A stretch of DNA of 64,000 nucleotides, from contig CM022297.1 of NCBI GenBank assembly GCA_011799875.1, forward strand, positions 76,016,488 through 76,080,487, in the 5' to 3' direction. This DNA is from Thinopyrum elongatum. Taxonomy: Eukaryota > Streptophyta > Magnoliopsida > Poales > Poaceae. Under the pieces are notes generated by a model. That model was not told where the DNA came from. It worked only from the letters and a program-made list of their open reading frames with translations, and searched no databases. A program made the position numbers and the translations under genes. This document shows positions 35,816 through 45,282 of the stretch, in pieces (within the stretch, counting starts at the first letter, position 1; each line of letters begins with the position of its first letter).

Positions 35816-36079
35816 TGACCGAGCGGCCTGCATGTCATGCCTATCCGTTTGGCACTACATATACCTTTCTATAAAGCCGGATGCTCTAGGTAACTATTTT
35901 CCATCGGTACAAGCGCGGGTTGCCTATGAAGTCTACCTGATAGGCGCAACCTACAAGGCTCCAAGAAGACTGGATGTTCTGATTTACGTTCATCATGCAC
36001 AGTGCCACATTTAGCTTATTGGTGGTACGATTGCTATACACATTGTTCAATTAGACTCATTCTGTGGTTTCTGAAGCTT

Positions 36080-36480
36080 GCTATACACAAATTCAGTAAA
36101 CTGCAATGATCCACCTAAATTTGAACTCCCAGACATATTTGAGTTAACTCAAAAAATCAGTTAAGTTTGTAGAACAAATTCAATTAGGTCACATTTATTG
36201 TTAACATGGACAGCAGTACAAATTAGTAAACTGCAATGATCCACCTAAATTTGAACTCCCCAGAAATATTTCAGTAAACTCAAAAAGTCAGTTTACTTTG
36301 GAGAAGAAATTCAGTTAGGTCACAATTTTTGTTAACTAGGACAGCACCACAAATTTAGAAAACTGGAAAATGTGTGGTTCAGTTAATGTTGGATAGGATA
36401 ATAAATTCAGTTAAGTTAGAACACCCTGATAAATTCAGTTAACTGAAAAATACAGTTTACTTTGGACAGCACGACAAATT
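36080..36480. repeat. GTTAAC-rich stretch with 130-bp duplication
   Basis: CTGCAATGATCCACCTAAAT occurs twice about 130 bases apart, among many CAGTTAACTG-like palindromes. The rest of 35816-36723 shows no gene. Confidence 0.6.
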
Positions 36481-36723
36481 TATTACAGAGACAACATTTG
36501 ATGTGTTTATGATTGCAAATGTGTGGTTCCGAAGTTAAGAAGCATGCATGGGAGGTTATGAACAATAGTATCAAGCATTATCTTACATAGTACCAGAACT
36601 ACGTACAGAAAACAAACGAATTACGGCCGAAAGTTTAGTAGGACTACAGTGCTGAGCTCGGAAGAACAGGTAGCACTAACACAGAAGAAAGCTTGTGACT
36701 GACAAAAGCACTGCTTGACGAGC

Positions 36724-37305
36724 TCATCGTTGCCTTCGGCGCGTGTACGTCTTCATGGCAGCCGACATTGTCGCATCCACGACGGGGGCACAGAAGTCTT
36801 GGACACTAGGAGTGCACGCCGCCATATGGTGCTTAGCGTTGAACTCAGCCTCGTCGGCTATGCGCACAACCTCTTGGACGCGCGCGGCGCAGTTCCAGAC
36901 CCTCCTCTTGGTGTCACGTTCAACCTCTGTCGCCTGCCGCCGGAGCTGGACGATGCATGCTGATAGGCGCCTGACCTCATCAGCTAGGCGTCCCAGCTCT
37001 TCGGCTCACGCCTGAATCTCTGCCTCTAGTATCACCTGCTCCCTCATCGAAGCAAGAACCGATGCTGCTTTGTGCACGGATAGGCAATACTTGATGCGGT
37101 GGTACCTCCTTTTTTTCCTGGGTCTCCTTGGACTAGGGGCTGCCAAGACGTCTGTGGGAGCGGATGTAGTTTCTGCGGTGCAATGAGATTCATCGGAGAA
37201 GGTGGGAGGGGTTAAAGACGGTGCTGGCTGAGGCAAGTGTATGAGCTGGCTTTTGCGGACGTGCCATATAGATATGGTAGGAATCAACTGAGAGGAAGAT
37301 GCCAT
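36724..37305 (-). pseudogene. Basic coiled-coil ORF between B3 gene 2 and NAC, one in-frame TGA
   Basis: ATG at 37305 opens a Ser/Pro-rich part followed by RRPRKKRRYHR, a likely nuclear signal, and a helix (SMREQVILEAEIQA). TGA at 37008-37006 breaks the frame. It then continues AEELGRLADEVRRLSACIVQ, ending at TGA 36724. The pattern of a basic stretch then a coiled coil resembles the small ORFs in elements X and Y. It is opposite in strand to the B3 and NAC genes. Family not recognised. Confidence 0.45.
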
Positions 37306-37611
37306 TGACGGGGGGAAATGGGGGCTGGAGGTAGGGGAAACGCGTTAATATACCTCCCGCACTCGCCTTTTGATTTGGCGTTTCCCGGTGATGGATGGTC
37401 CCGACCTATAATGCATACTACTCTTAGTACGCCAAGTGGTCGGTCCCGTATAAAAAAATATCACGCCTTTTTCCGAGACGTTGGATGGTCTAACATAATA
37501 GCAGGCACTCCTAAAATGCCAGCACCTCCACCCGCTTTCCTCCCCCACCTAAAAAACCCCCCATCCCCCGTACCGTATTCCTCTCCCTCTTCCCCCTTAT
37601 CTTGTATTCAG

Positions 37612-38228
37612 ATGGACCCAAGCCGAGGCGAGATGGTGCTTATGGATGCAGTGAATGAGGCTACTACTGTGGCTGATTTTGTAAGTATTCAACCCACACA
37701 GATCTGCTTTCATGTGGATGTTGTTAGATGCAGTAACTGACTTCAAATCTTGTATCAATGGATGTACTGTTGAGGAGTGTTGTCCCATGTGTCTTTTTTT
37801 AAGCTGGAAACACTGTGGTCATTGCTGCCGGCCGGGTTCAGGTTCGATCCCTCAGACCGAGAAATAATGGAGCATCTCCAGGCCATGTGTGATGACGATG
37901 GTGTCGGATCTCACCCTCTTATTCTTCATTCATCCCCACCTTGAATGAGGGCGTATGCTCGACCCATCCCGACAAGCTCCCAGGTGATGCGGTCCTCCTT
38001 TACGGCCATGTCATTTCTGTCCGATGAGCTACCTCTGATTGTAAATTTACTAGGTTTGAGAATGGACGGCGTGAGCAAAGATTTCTTCTACCGTCCCTCC
38101 AATGCGTACAACAAGGGATCGTGGAAGCGTCGGATGATACAGAGTGAATGCCTAGAGGGAACTACGTGGCACAAGACTGGCAGAAGCTTGGGGATTAAGG
38201 TCAACGGCCGGTACGCAGGCTGGAAGAA
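37612..38228 (+). pseudogene. NAC-domain transcription factor, N-terminal part, cut by element Y
   Basis: Exon 1 is 37612-37680 with a GTAAGT donor. Exon 2 starts at 37804 in phase. It reads LPAGFRFDPSDREIMEHL (NAC subdomain A), then in a shifted frame FIPTLNEGVCSTHPDKLPG (subdomain B). Back in the first frame it reads DFFYRPSNAY, TWHKTGRSLGIKVNGRYAGW (subdomains C/D). This is close to the NAC075/SOG1-like type. Two compensating frameshifts and TGA 37942 show decay. Element Y inserted after 38228, and the frame resumes at 55766 with the matching KKVLVLHTRYGNH. A TATA-like TATAAAAAAATA lies near 37450. Confidence 0.75.
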
Positions 38229-38700
38229 CACTATTGCAGGATGGTCCAAACGCGACAGTCCAATCAGAGACCCTTCAACGAAACTGTGTGCGATTCATTA
38301 ATTGCAAACGGTGATGTAATAAAACCATAAAAAATGATACAAAATGTTTGCGATGGCGGAGACATCAAACACGATCCAGATTATAGTTGCGTGTGCGATG
38401 CGTGGCATACGGTTGGTCCATACGAACTGTTTGCGATGATCCAGAACAACAGAAACGGGCAGCCAGATGAAGGTGTGTGCGATACACGGCATACAGTTCA
38501 CTCGGAAGAACTATGTGTGATTAGGCAACACAATAGAAATGGTCAGCCAGATCAAGGTGTGTGCGATGGAGGGCATACAGTTCACTCGGATGAACTGTTT
38601 GCGATGAGCCAAGACAACAGGAACAGTTCAACTGAACAAGATGTGTGTGATACGTGGCAAACAGGTCCGTAATCAGAAGTGTGTGCAAAGACCGACAATA
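38229..38700. repeat. Left subterminal repeats of element Y
   Basis: After ACGAAACTGTGTGCGAT, units with CGGCATACAGTTCACTCGGA and GAACTGTTTGCGATGA recur. They are the inverted counterpart of 33880-34422. Confidence 0.8.
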
Positions 38701-38864
38701 ACACAGACGATTGCTGCAAATAAGCCGTGTGATTTGCTCTGTCTACAGAAGAACAACATATATATAACTAAAATAAACATCCAATTACATAAGTGACTAT
38801 ACAGATCATTCATACAGAACTCAATAAACAATTGCATGCATTCTAAACTAGGAGAAATGATCGT

Positions 38865-39608
38865 CTAGCCATCTACTTCTTGTGACGATCCCGCCACTGC
38901 TCTGTGGCTCGATCCCTCGTCTGGGGCAGGACGAAGACACTTCCTCATGTCAACGATCCGCCTGTACATCTCGTAGCTTGTGTAGGCGTCCTTGGCCGCG
39001 TACTTGACATGTTCCTCATCCAGTCTCTGATGCCAGGCAGTGTGCCAGGCGTTCTTGTCCTTCTTGCTCTCATCCTTCATCTTCATGTAGTAGGGGTCGA
39101 TGATGGCCGAGGCGAGGTCAACCAGGGAGTTCTGTTTGTTGTTGGTGCTGCCCCAGACCTTGTCGTGGTCACGGATGTTGACAAGATTCTGGCAGGTCAA
39201 GCCCGAAACCTTGACCGCTTTTAGATTGTTGGTGGTGTCCACCATAGCGAAACTGTAGTCAGAGCTGTTGATAAACCTAGAGAAATGCTCGCAAGGCCTT
39301 GTGGCCAGGTGGTAGTGGTAGACGAGGAAGTCATGTCGCACGCACAACTGGGCGACGACAACCTTCTGATCTTGCCCGGCACGACCGCTGGTGAACTCGA
39401 GGTCGAAGCCGACCACTTGGTACTTGTCCTCAGCAAGCAACTGCTTCATAGTTTGGATGGAGCTCTCCACCGGGACCGGCTCGTTCGTGTACACCACCGA
39501 GAGGTCCTTCCCCCTCAAGTGGGTGTCCACTACGTGATGCATGGTGAACTGCCCCCCATTGTAATCGTCGGCCGTTGGGAGCGCCATTGGAGCCACAGGG
39601 AGTGCCAT
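38865..39608 (-). CDS. 3'-5' exonuclease-like protein (WRN/DnaQ-like DEDDy), motif II altered
   Basis: The 247-residue frame has VVGFDLEFTSG (Exo I, D69 and E71), FAMVDTTNNLKAVKVSGL (Exo II region, about 120-137) and VKYAAKDAYTSYEMYRRI (Exo III, Y203, D207). This is the fold of WRN-type exonucleases, which remove nucleotides from 3' ends using two metal ions. The motif II acidic residue appears as Asn (TNN where TND is expected from related plant sequences as I recall them). If so, activity would be lost or weak. The frame is otherwise intact. It sits next to the left end of Y, read towards it, as cargo. X has no equivalent. Confidence 0.7.
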   Translation of the reverse strand: MALPVAPMALPTADDYNGGQFTMHHVVDTHLRGKDLSVVYTNEPVPVESSIQTMKQLLAEDKYQVVGFDLEFTSGRAGQDQKVVVAQLCVRHDFLVYHYHLATRPCEHFSRFINSSDYSFAMVDTTNNLKAVKVSGLTCQNLVNIRDHDKVWGSTNNKQNSLVDLASAIIDPYYMKMKDESKKDKNAWHTAWHQRLDEEHVKYAAKDAYTSYEMYRRIVDMRKCLRPAPDEGSSHRAVAGSSQEVDG

Positions 39609-40628
39609 TGGAACCGCTGGATGTCCTCTCTATATGTGTCATCGTGGGTGTGCTTATTGTGTCATGTGGCGCGAGAGATGAAGGTAAATGACCACGGGAA
39701 TAAATGGGGGCCAGGTGGCCTGGATTCTCGGCACGTCCGCATGGCAGTTTTTGCAGCGGGTAACTGCATCGTGGCGCCGTGCCTTGCGCAACCGCATGCA
39801 TAATGGCAGCACGAACGTACGTGATCATGCGCCAGCTCCAAACACTAGCAGCGCGCATGGAGGGACGGGAGAGCAAAGCGCGCGCGGCGGGACGCGAGCA
39901 GAGCACGCCGTGGCCGCCTCAACCGCGAGCAACCACACGCATAGAGCAGTTGAACACGCAGGGAATGGTCGTCTACAAGCTGGCCGGCAATTGCGACGCT
40001 GCCTAGAGAGTGGCCGTGTGCTACAACCTCCGTCTTGGTCTATTAGTCCCCTTTATATTTTGTGCCATATTTTGACCTTAAATTTAACTAACAAAATGTT
40101 AATGCATGTTATAAAAATTATATAATTGGAAACTATGTTCAAATACGAATCCAACGATATAATCTTTGGCGACATACATTTGTATTTTATTAGTTAAATC
40201 TCTAGTCAAAATTTGGCACAAAAATACAAAGAGGACTTGTAAACCAGGACGGGGGTAGTAGGTAATTGAATCGCAAACATTTTTTTATGAACCGTATGTG
40301 TATGTGTCGTTTCATCCTCCTCTCGCACGTTTTGACACCCCGCTGCCGCAGACGGCTTCGAGCGCAAGCTTGAGCAACGCGCGGGGGCGTTCTTTTTGCC
40401 AAACGGTGGCTCGAAGTGGTGCCAATCAATCGTCGGTGAGCCCTTTCCCGCGCAACCGCGCAGGTTCCTGTGCATAGCCGTGCAAGCTTCCCGCCCGACT
40501 CGGCGAAATCCCCCAAAATCCCAATGCTTACCGGCCTGCTATATAAATCCTCACGGCCGGCGAGTCCTGCGCCGCATTTTCCCCTCCCTCCCTGTACCTT
40601 ATCTCGTCTGCTTCTCCCACAATCGCGA
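39609..40628. other. Non-coding stretch of Y with MITE
   Basis: Apart from the Stowaway at 40024-40258 and a GC-rich leader before 40629, no gene is seen. Confidence 0.4.
40024..40258. mobile_element. Stowaway MITE, 235 bp
   Basis: TA flanks both sides. Ends CAACCTCCGTCTTGGTCTAT and, inverted, CTACCCCCGTCCTGGTTTAC pair over about 60 bases, including TTTTGTGCCA(T/A)ATTTTGAC. This is a common Triticeae Stowaway form. Confidence 0.85.
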
Positions 40629-41372
40629 ATGGCACCGGTCCGTCGTCGTCGCTCAGCCACTCCGCCATCATCAGAGGACAGCTCCAGCTGGGAGGCTACA
40701 GCACGGTGGCAGTGCAGTCCCCGATGTCGTGTAGTGTGCGTGGTGTCCCTGTTGGGTGTGCACGCAACACACACCACACGCTCTGCCGCCGCTTCCCATC
40801 GGCAGCTATTGCCGGCCGCCGTTGCCGCCACCCCACCATCTGCCGCCATGGCCGCCACACCACCGTCGAAAGCCAGGGCCATCGCCCGCTTCGCCGCCAT
40901 GGCCCGAAGGCAGGAGGTGGCCGTCGTGGCCGCCACCCCACTATCGTCCACCATGGCCATCACCCGCTCCGCCACCGCGGCCCGAAGGCGGGAGGTGGCG
41001 GTCATGGCCGCCAGCCCACCGTCGACCGTCGGGGTCATCACCCACTCTGCCACCATCGCCCGAAGGCGGGAGGTGGAGGTGGAGGCCCACACATGCGTCA
41101 GCGACCTTGCGCGCTACATCAAGTTCCTACGGGAGGAGGAGGAGCGCCTCGTCGAGCACGTAAAGAGTCTTACCGCCGCCGTGGCCGCAACACACAACAC
41201 CGCAGAGGCGAGGAATGAGAAGTTCTACAAGGAGTCCTGCCGCTTCGAGAGGGGTCGTCTGGAGTGGCAGAGGGCGTTCGAGGTGAGCGTCACTGAAGGT
41301 GCAGCAGCGGCAGGCACCGGATTGCAGTTGTCCAGCTCGTCGGTAGGCTCCTCCTCCTCTGCCTCTTACTGA
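40629..41372 (+). CDS. Basic, repeat-containing coiled-coil ORF of Y (hypothetical)
   Basis: I chose ATG 40629 (MAPVRRRRSATPPSSEDS) over the upstream start at 40470 because the composition turns coding-like there and a GC-rich leader precedes it. The 247-residue product has a basic start and three tandem 26-residue repeats at 40848-41081 (MAATPPSK...ARRQEVAV type). A helical part follows: YIKFLREEEERLVEHVKSL. It ends in a Ser tail. No stop or frameshift. Function not recognised. Confidence 0.45.
   Translation: MAPVRRRRSATPPSSEDSSSWEATARWQCSPRCRVVCVVSLLGVHATHTTRSAAASHRQLLPAAVAATPPSAAMAATPPSKARAIARFAAMARRQEVAVVAATPLSSTMAITRSATAARRREVAVMAASPPSTVGVITHSATIARRREVEVEAHTCVSDLARYIKFLREEEERLVEHVKSLTAAVAATHNTAEARNEKFYKESCRFERGRLEWQRAFEVSVTEGAAAAGTGLQLSSSSVGSSSSASY
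40848..41081 (+). repeat. 78-bp in-frame tandem repeat, three copies
   Basis: Units begin at 40848, 40926 and 41004 and code 26 residues each, with the ending GGCGGGAGGTGGCGGTC nearly constant in copies 2 and 3. The spacing keeps the reading frame. Confidence 0.8.
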
Positions 41373-41862
41373 GCGCGCTCGGCAGAGGAGAGGCTGCTGG
41401 AAGTAGTGCAAAGCCCCTCCGTAGTAGTAGTATTTAGGGGCTATTTTGTTCAGTTCATCTGACTATAGATGTGGTTGAACTGTACAACGTACTTAAAACT
41501 AGCTAGTATATATAGTTGAACTAGCTATTTCAGTACATGGTTGGCAACAATTGGGAAAAGTTTGGTCGGTTCAGCTGTCGAGTTGAACTGTTTGTATAAA
41601 GAACGACTGCTCAATCTATGAATGAAATCTATGCTTACTGAGTTTTAGTTGCAAAAATTAGATAGTGCTAGTGATTTTTAGCTGTAAATTTTGATCAATG
41701 GCAGTGTTACAAGGTTGACAAAGGGCAATGTTACTAGATCAACAAATTTCAATCTTTCCAGTTTGACAAATGGCAACATACCCAATATGACAGATGGAAA
41801 TCTTACCAAATAGTTTGTACGTGGTTGCACACGGGTCATCCGAAACAATCATTTGCGTTGAA

Positions 41863-42165
41863 GGGATGTACAAATCCTGCATGCCAGATTTTCTCTTGGC
41901 TTAGCGGTGAAGGAACCATAGCTCTCGCTTTGCATACCGTATACAATCTGAACTGTTTGCGATGAAGGGATGCACAAATCATGTGCGGCAAATTTTTCCC
42001 TTGGCCTACTGGGGAAGACCGTAGCTCTCGCTTTGCATACAGGTGTTCTATCTAAAACGTTTGTGATGAAGAGCTCCACAAATCCTGCTCGGCACATTTT
42101 CCCTTGGCTTACTGGGGAAGCTATCGGTTTGCATACGGGTGTTCTATCTTAAACATTTGCGATGA
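41863..42165. repeat. About 104-bp tandem repeat, three copies
   Basis: CACAAATCCTGC, TCCCTTGGCTTACTGGGGAA, TTTGCATAC and GTTTGCGATGA recur in order three times. The unit contains the element's TTTGCGATG subterminal motif. 41373-41862 shows no gene. Confidence 0.75.
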
Positions 42166-42415
42166 GTGTTTTAAATTTAAAAATCACTGATGTTTTTTTT
42201 AAATCGTTTGATAAGTCTGTACATTCAGAGAGAAAATGCAAGTTTGCTCAAACCATATGTTTCATTCAGTCACACTGCGACTTTATATTCATACGATCGA
42301 GATACAGTATTAAACCAAAAAAACTAATTCTGGCGGCGGCGTGCCGCGCCAGCGTTGTCATTGTCGTCCTCCGGGACGTCATTGTTGAAGTCTTCAAGGC
42401 AGCATAGAATGTTCT

Positions 42416-42919
42416 TCACTTGGAAATCAAACATCCTGTCATCGCGCGATCGACGGGCGGGGCGCGGGAGGACGGAAACTCGCGACGCTGCGAGGTAGCG
42501 GTTGACGGCGGCGTCTCATGACGCTGAGGGGGTGCACGCACGGGCACGGGTGCGGCAGGTGCAGGCAAACGCACGGGGACCGGGGCCATGGTGGGTGCAG
42601 GGGCGCGCACGGGCACGGGCACGGGCGCTTGCGCTGGCATGTGCACGAGCTCGCGTGGGTCCGCGGGGACCTCACTGACGCCCGTGGCTTCCAGCTCTGC
42701 GATAGTGCTTGGCGACCAGCCCGTCAATGCTATGGGGATGGTCGCTGGCGCGGGCGCGGGGATGGGAGCTGGGACCGGCACGAGGGCAGCAACCGCCGCG
42801 GCTAGCTAGTTCAGGGCCATGTCCATGAGGCCCCATTCCTCCTTATTTTCTATCTCGTCCGGCTTGGAGTCGACTTTACCAAACTGGAAGGCTAGTGGCA
42901 GATGATCCTTCTGCGCCAT
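42416..42919 (-). pseudogene. Pro/Ala/Val-rich ORF of Y, one in-frame TAG
   Basis: ATG at 42919 starts MAQKDHLPLAFQFGKVDSKP. TAG at 42808-42806 interrupts, and the frame continues LAAAVAALVPVPAPIPAPAP and repeated PVPVRAPAP units to 42416. Low complexity, with no recognised fold. Its position relative to the 504-bp array matches the 32164 ORF of X. Confidence 0.4.
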
Positions 42920-43019
42920 GGCGTTGGTGGAGGTCTGCGGGAGGGGAATGGGAGGCGAACAGTAAGGCCGCCCGTATTAAACAGCGGCTCGGGCGCCATT
43001 AATGGAGAAGATGCGAGCA

Positions 43020-43145
43020 AGGCGGGCGGCCATGGAAGTCAAAGGGCTTGCTTCCCAGTGAGCCTGCGCAGTGTATAGCTCACACGCTTCTCGGTGAGTC
43101 TGCGCATTGGAGGACAGCTTGCACGCCTCCCGGTCAGCCTGCGCA
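43020..43145. repeat. Short tandem GCCTCCCGGTCAGCCTGCGC units at the element C target
   Basis: Three imperfect copies of about 40 bases (CACGCTTCTCGGTGAGTCTG type) precede element C. A further one follows it at 49621-49670, so element C landed within this repeat. Confidence 0.6.
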
Positions 43146-43745
43146 TACTACTAGGGAAAACCTTATACACAGAGGTATAGCAGTAGCCCTGGTTAGAATC
43201 GAGCGCTACTGCTCCTTAGTAGTAGCACGTGTCAATAAAGAGCGCTACAGCTATGGTTATAGCAGTAGCGCGTCTGCTGGAAAAAGCGCTACTACTATAA
43301 TTCCCACCCTGTTGCCGGTAGGCTAGGAATAGTAGTAGCGATGCCGCAAAAAGCACGCTACCGCTAAGTGCCTTGTAGTAGCGCGTTTCTTGTATAGAGT
43401 GCTACTGCTAAAAAAAGAAAATAAAATGGAAAAGAAATAGAAAGTAAATGAAAATGAAAGAAGTAGAAAAAGGAGAAATGAAAAAAGAAAATGTAAAGAT
43501 AAACAAAAGAAAAAGAAAAATAAAGGAGAAAGGCATAGCAGCAGCGCTTGTTTCCACAAAGCGCTATAGTTACTCTAGCAGTAGCGTGTTTTATAAGCCC
43601 GCGCTATAGCTACGTTCCTTAGATAAAAGGAAAAGAAGAAGGAAAATAAATAACTACTTCCTATAGCAGTAGCGCGTTTTGGTAGAAAGCGCTATAGCTA
43701 ACTTAGCTATAGCGCTTTTTTCCTACTAGCGCTACTGCTATTTTG
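43146..43745. repeat. Left subterminal AGTAGCGC repeats of element C
   Basis: AGCAGTAGCGC, GCGCTACTGCT and GCGCTATAGCTA motifs occur in both orientations more than ten times. The matching block is at 49400-49620. The A-rich filler near 43400-43540 gives meaningless Phe/Ser frames on the minus strand. Confidence 0.85.
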
Positions 43746-45021
43746 ATTTAACCCCGTGCGGGCTAAAATTTTTGCTAAGTCCTTTCCCCCCCTCTCCACC
43801 CTATCCCCCAACTCCTCTGTCGCCGTCGTCAATCGCCCTGCCCGATCGAGCATGCCCTCGACCTCACCGCCGCCGCCCGAGGCCGCCCTCGACCTCACCG
43901 TCGCCGCCCTCGACCTCACCGCTGCCGCCCGAGCCCGCCCAGGACTGCCGCCGCCCGAGCCCGAGCCCGCCCACACCACCGACCGTAAGGCTCTCCCTCT
44001 CCTCTTCCCTGCCCTCCTCTCTCTCTCTCTCTCTCTGATGTGATGATGTTCATATGAACCCTAGATTTGTTTAGGGCAGTAGGCATTTTTTTAGCATTTG
44101 GCAAAAAAGATTAGCAATTTTTTTTAGGAAATTAGCTAGAGCAAATTTTTATGAAAATGCCTAAACAGTAATTCCATTTAGCTTTAAATTAACAGAGGGT
44201 ATATAAATAATGGTAGCATTTAGCTTTAAATTAATAGAGGCTATAAACAAAAAACAGTAGCATTTAGCTATAAAAAATTATTTGGACTATGGACCTGAAT
44301 CTGGTCCAAATTTCATTCAAATGAAATTTGAATTATTTGGACTATGGACCTGAATATGTTTGAAGAAATTGGGTGTAGGTACTAAGGTCCTTCTGTGGAA
44401 ATTTTGGTGAGGTCAGAAGGGTTAGAGAAAATGGAGTTCCTTTGCAATTTCTAATAAGGTCAAGTATTGTTGGAATACTTGCTCTGAAACAATTTGGATG
44501 AAAAGAAAATAATGTGTGTGTGTGTGAGAGAGAGAGGAATAGCTAGAACAGAATTTGGGTTCTGTCCTAAGCAGAGAAGTGTTTAGTGAGGTCATTTTGC
44601 AAAGGTTTTTGGTTTTTGAAAAGACCACTATTTTTCAAGGAAAAGAATTTAGGCAAGTTTTATTTTAAAGATGATCCCTTCCTAGACTTTTAGCTTTAGA
44701 CAAAAAACAAAAGTATTTAGCTATAAATAAAAAATAGTAGCTATGGCATTTAGCTATAAACAAAAAACAGAATTGTTTTTCTTTTCCAAAACTTGGTTAA
44801 AGTAATTGTTGCTATGTAAACGAAAAACAAGATTGATGTTATATGATATATGTCATTGATGTTCATTTGCGTATTCCATTATTATTGATTATATTTTTTC
44901 ACTGAAGTGGTCATGTTATATTCAAATTCCTCAATAGTGTTTGCTCGTGTTATATGCAACATTGAAGTGGTTTGATTGTGCCCAAGTGGCCTTTTGTTGT
45001 TTGCAGGGAATGATTCCGAGT

Positions 45022-45217
45022 GGCCTACGTTTTGCCGGAATGTTGATTCATTTCTGTTCCGGCAAATTTCAGGCGCTCTATTTGTCTAGTTTGTAGCAAA
45101 GGTCATGCCGAAATTTTCCATGAATTTCGGCATGACTTGTGCTACAAACTAGGACATATCGAGTGCCCGGGATTTGCCGCAACGGGAATGAATCAACATT
45201 CCTGCAAAACATTGGCC
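45022..45217 (+). ncRNA. Long imperfect hairpin, miRNA-precursor-like
   Basis: The two arms pair over about 90 bases: GGCCTACGTTTTGCCGGAAT with ATTCCTGCAAAACATTGGCC at the base, and TCATGCCGAAATT with AATTTCGGCATGA at the tip. The loop is TTCCATG at 45116-45122. It lies just before the coding start at 45283, after a TTTGCAG acceptor near 45006. It could be a small-RNA source or a fold-back remnant. Expression is not known. Confidence 0.5.
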
Positions 45218-45282
45218 TTTTTTATGTCATTATTCATTTTATTAGGTCTAGAATTAATTGACTAGATTTAATCGTAGGAAAC

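Noticed and set aside
37945..38301. 118-codon frame taken as one gene
   Set aside because: Its last 24 codons are the terminus of element Y; the real gene is the NAC fragment ending at 38228.
40202..41092. 296-codon minus-strand frame opposite 40629-41372
   Set aside because: Antisense shadow of the 78-bp repeat; it also runs into the MITE at 40024-40258.
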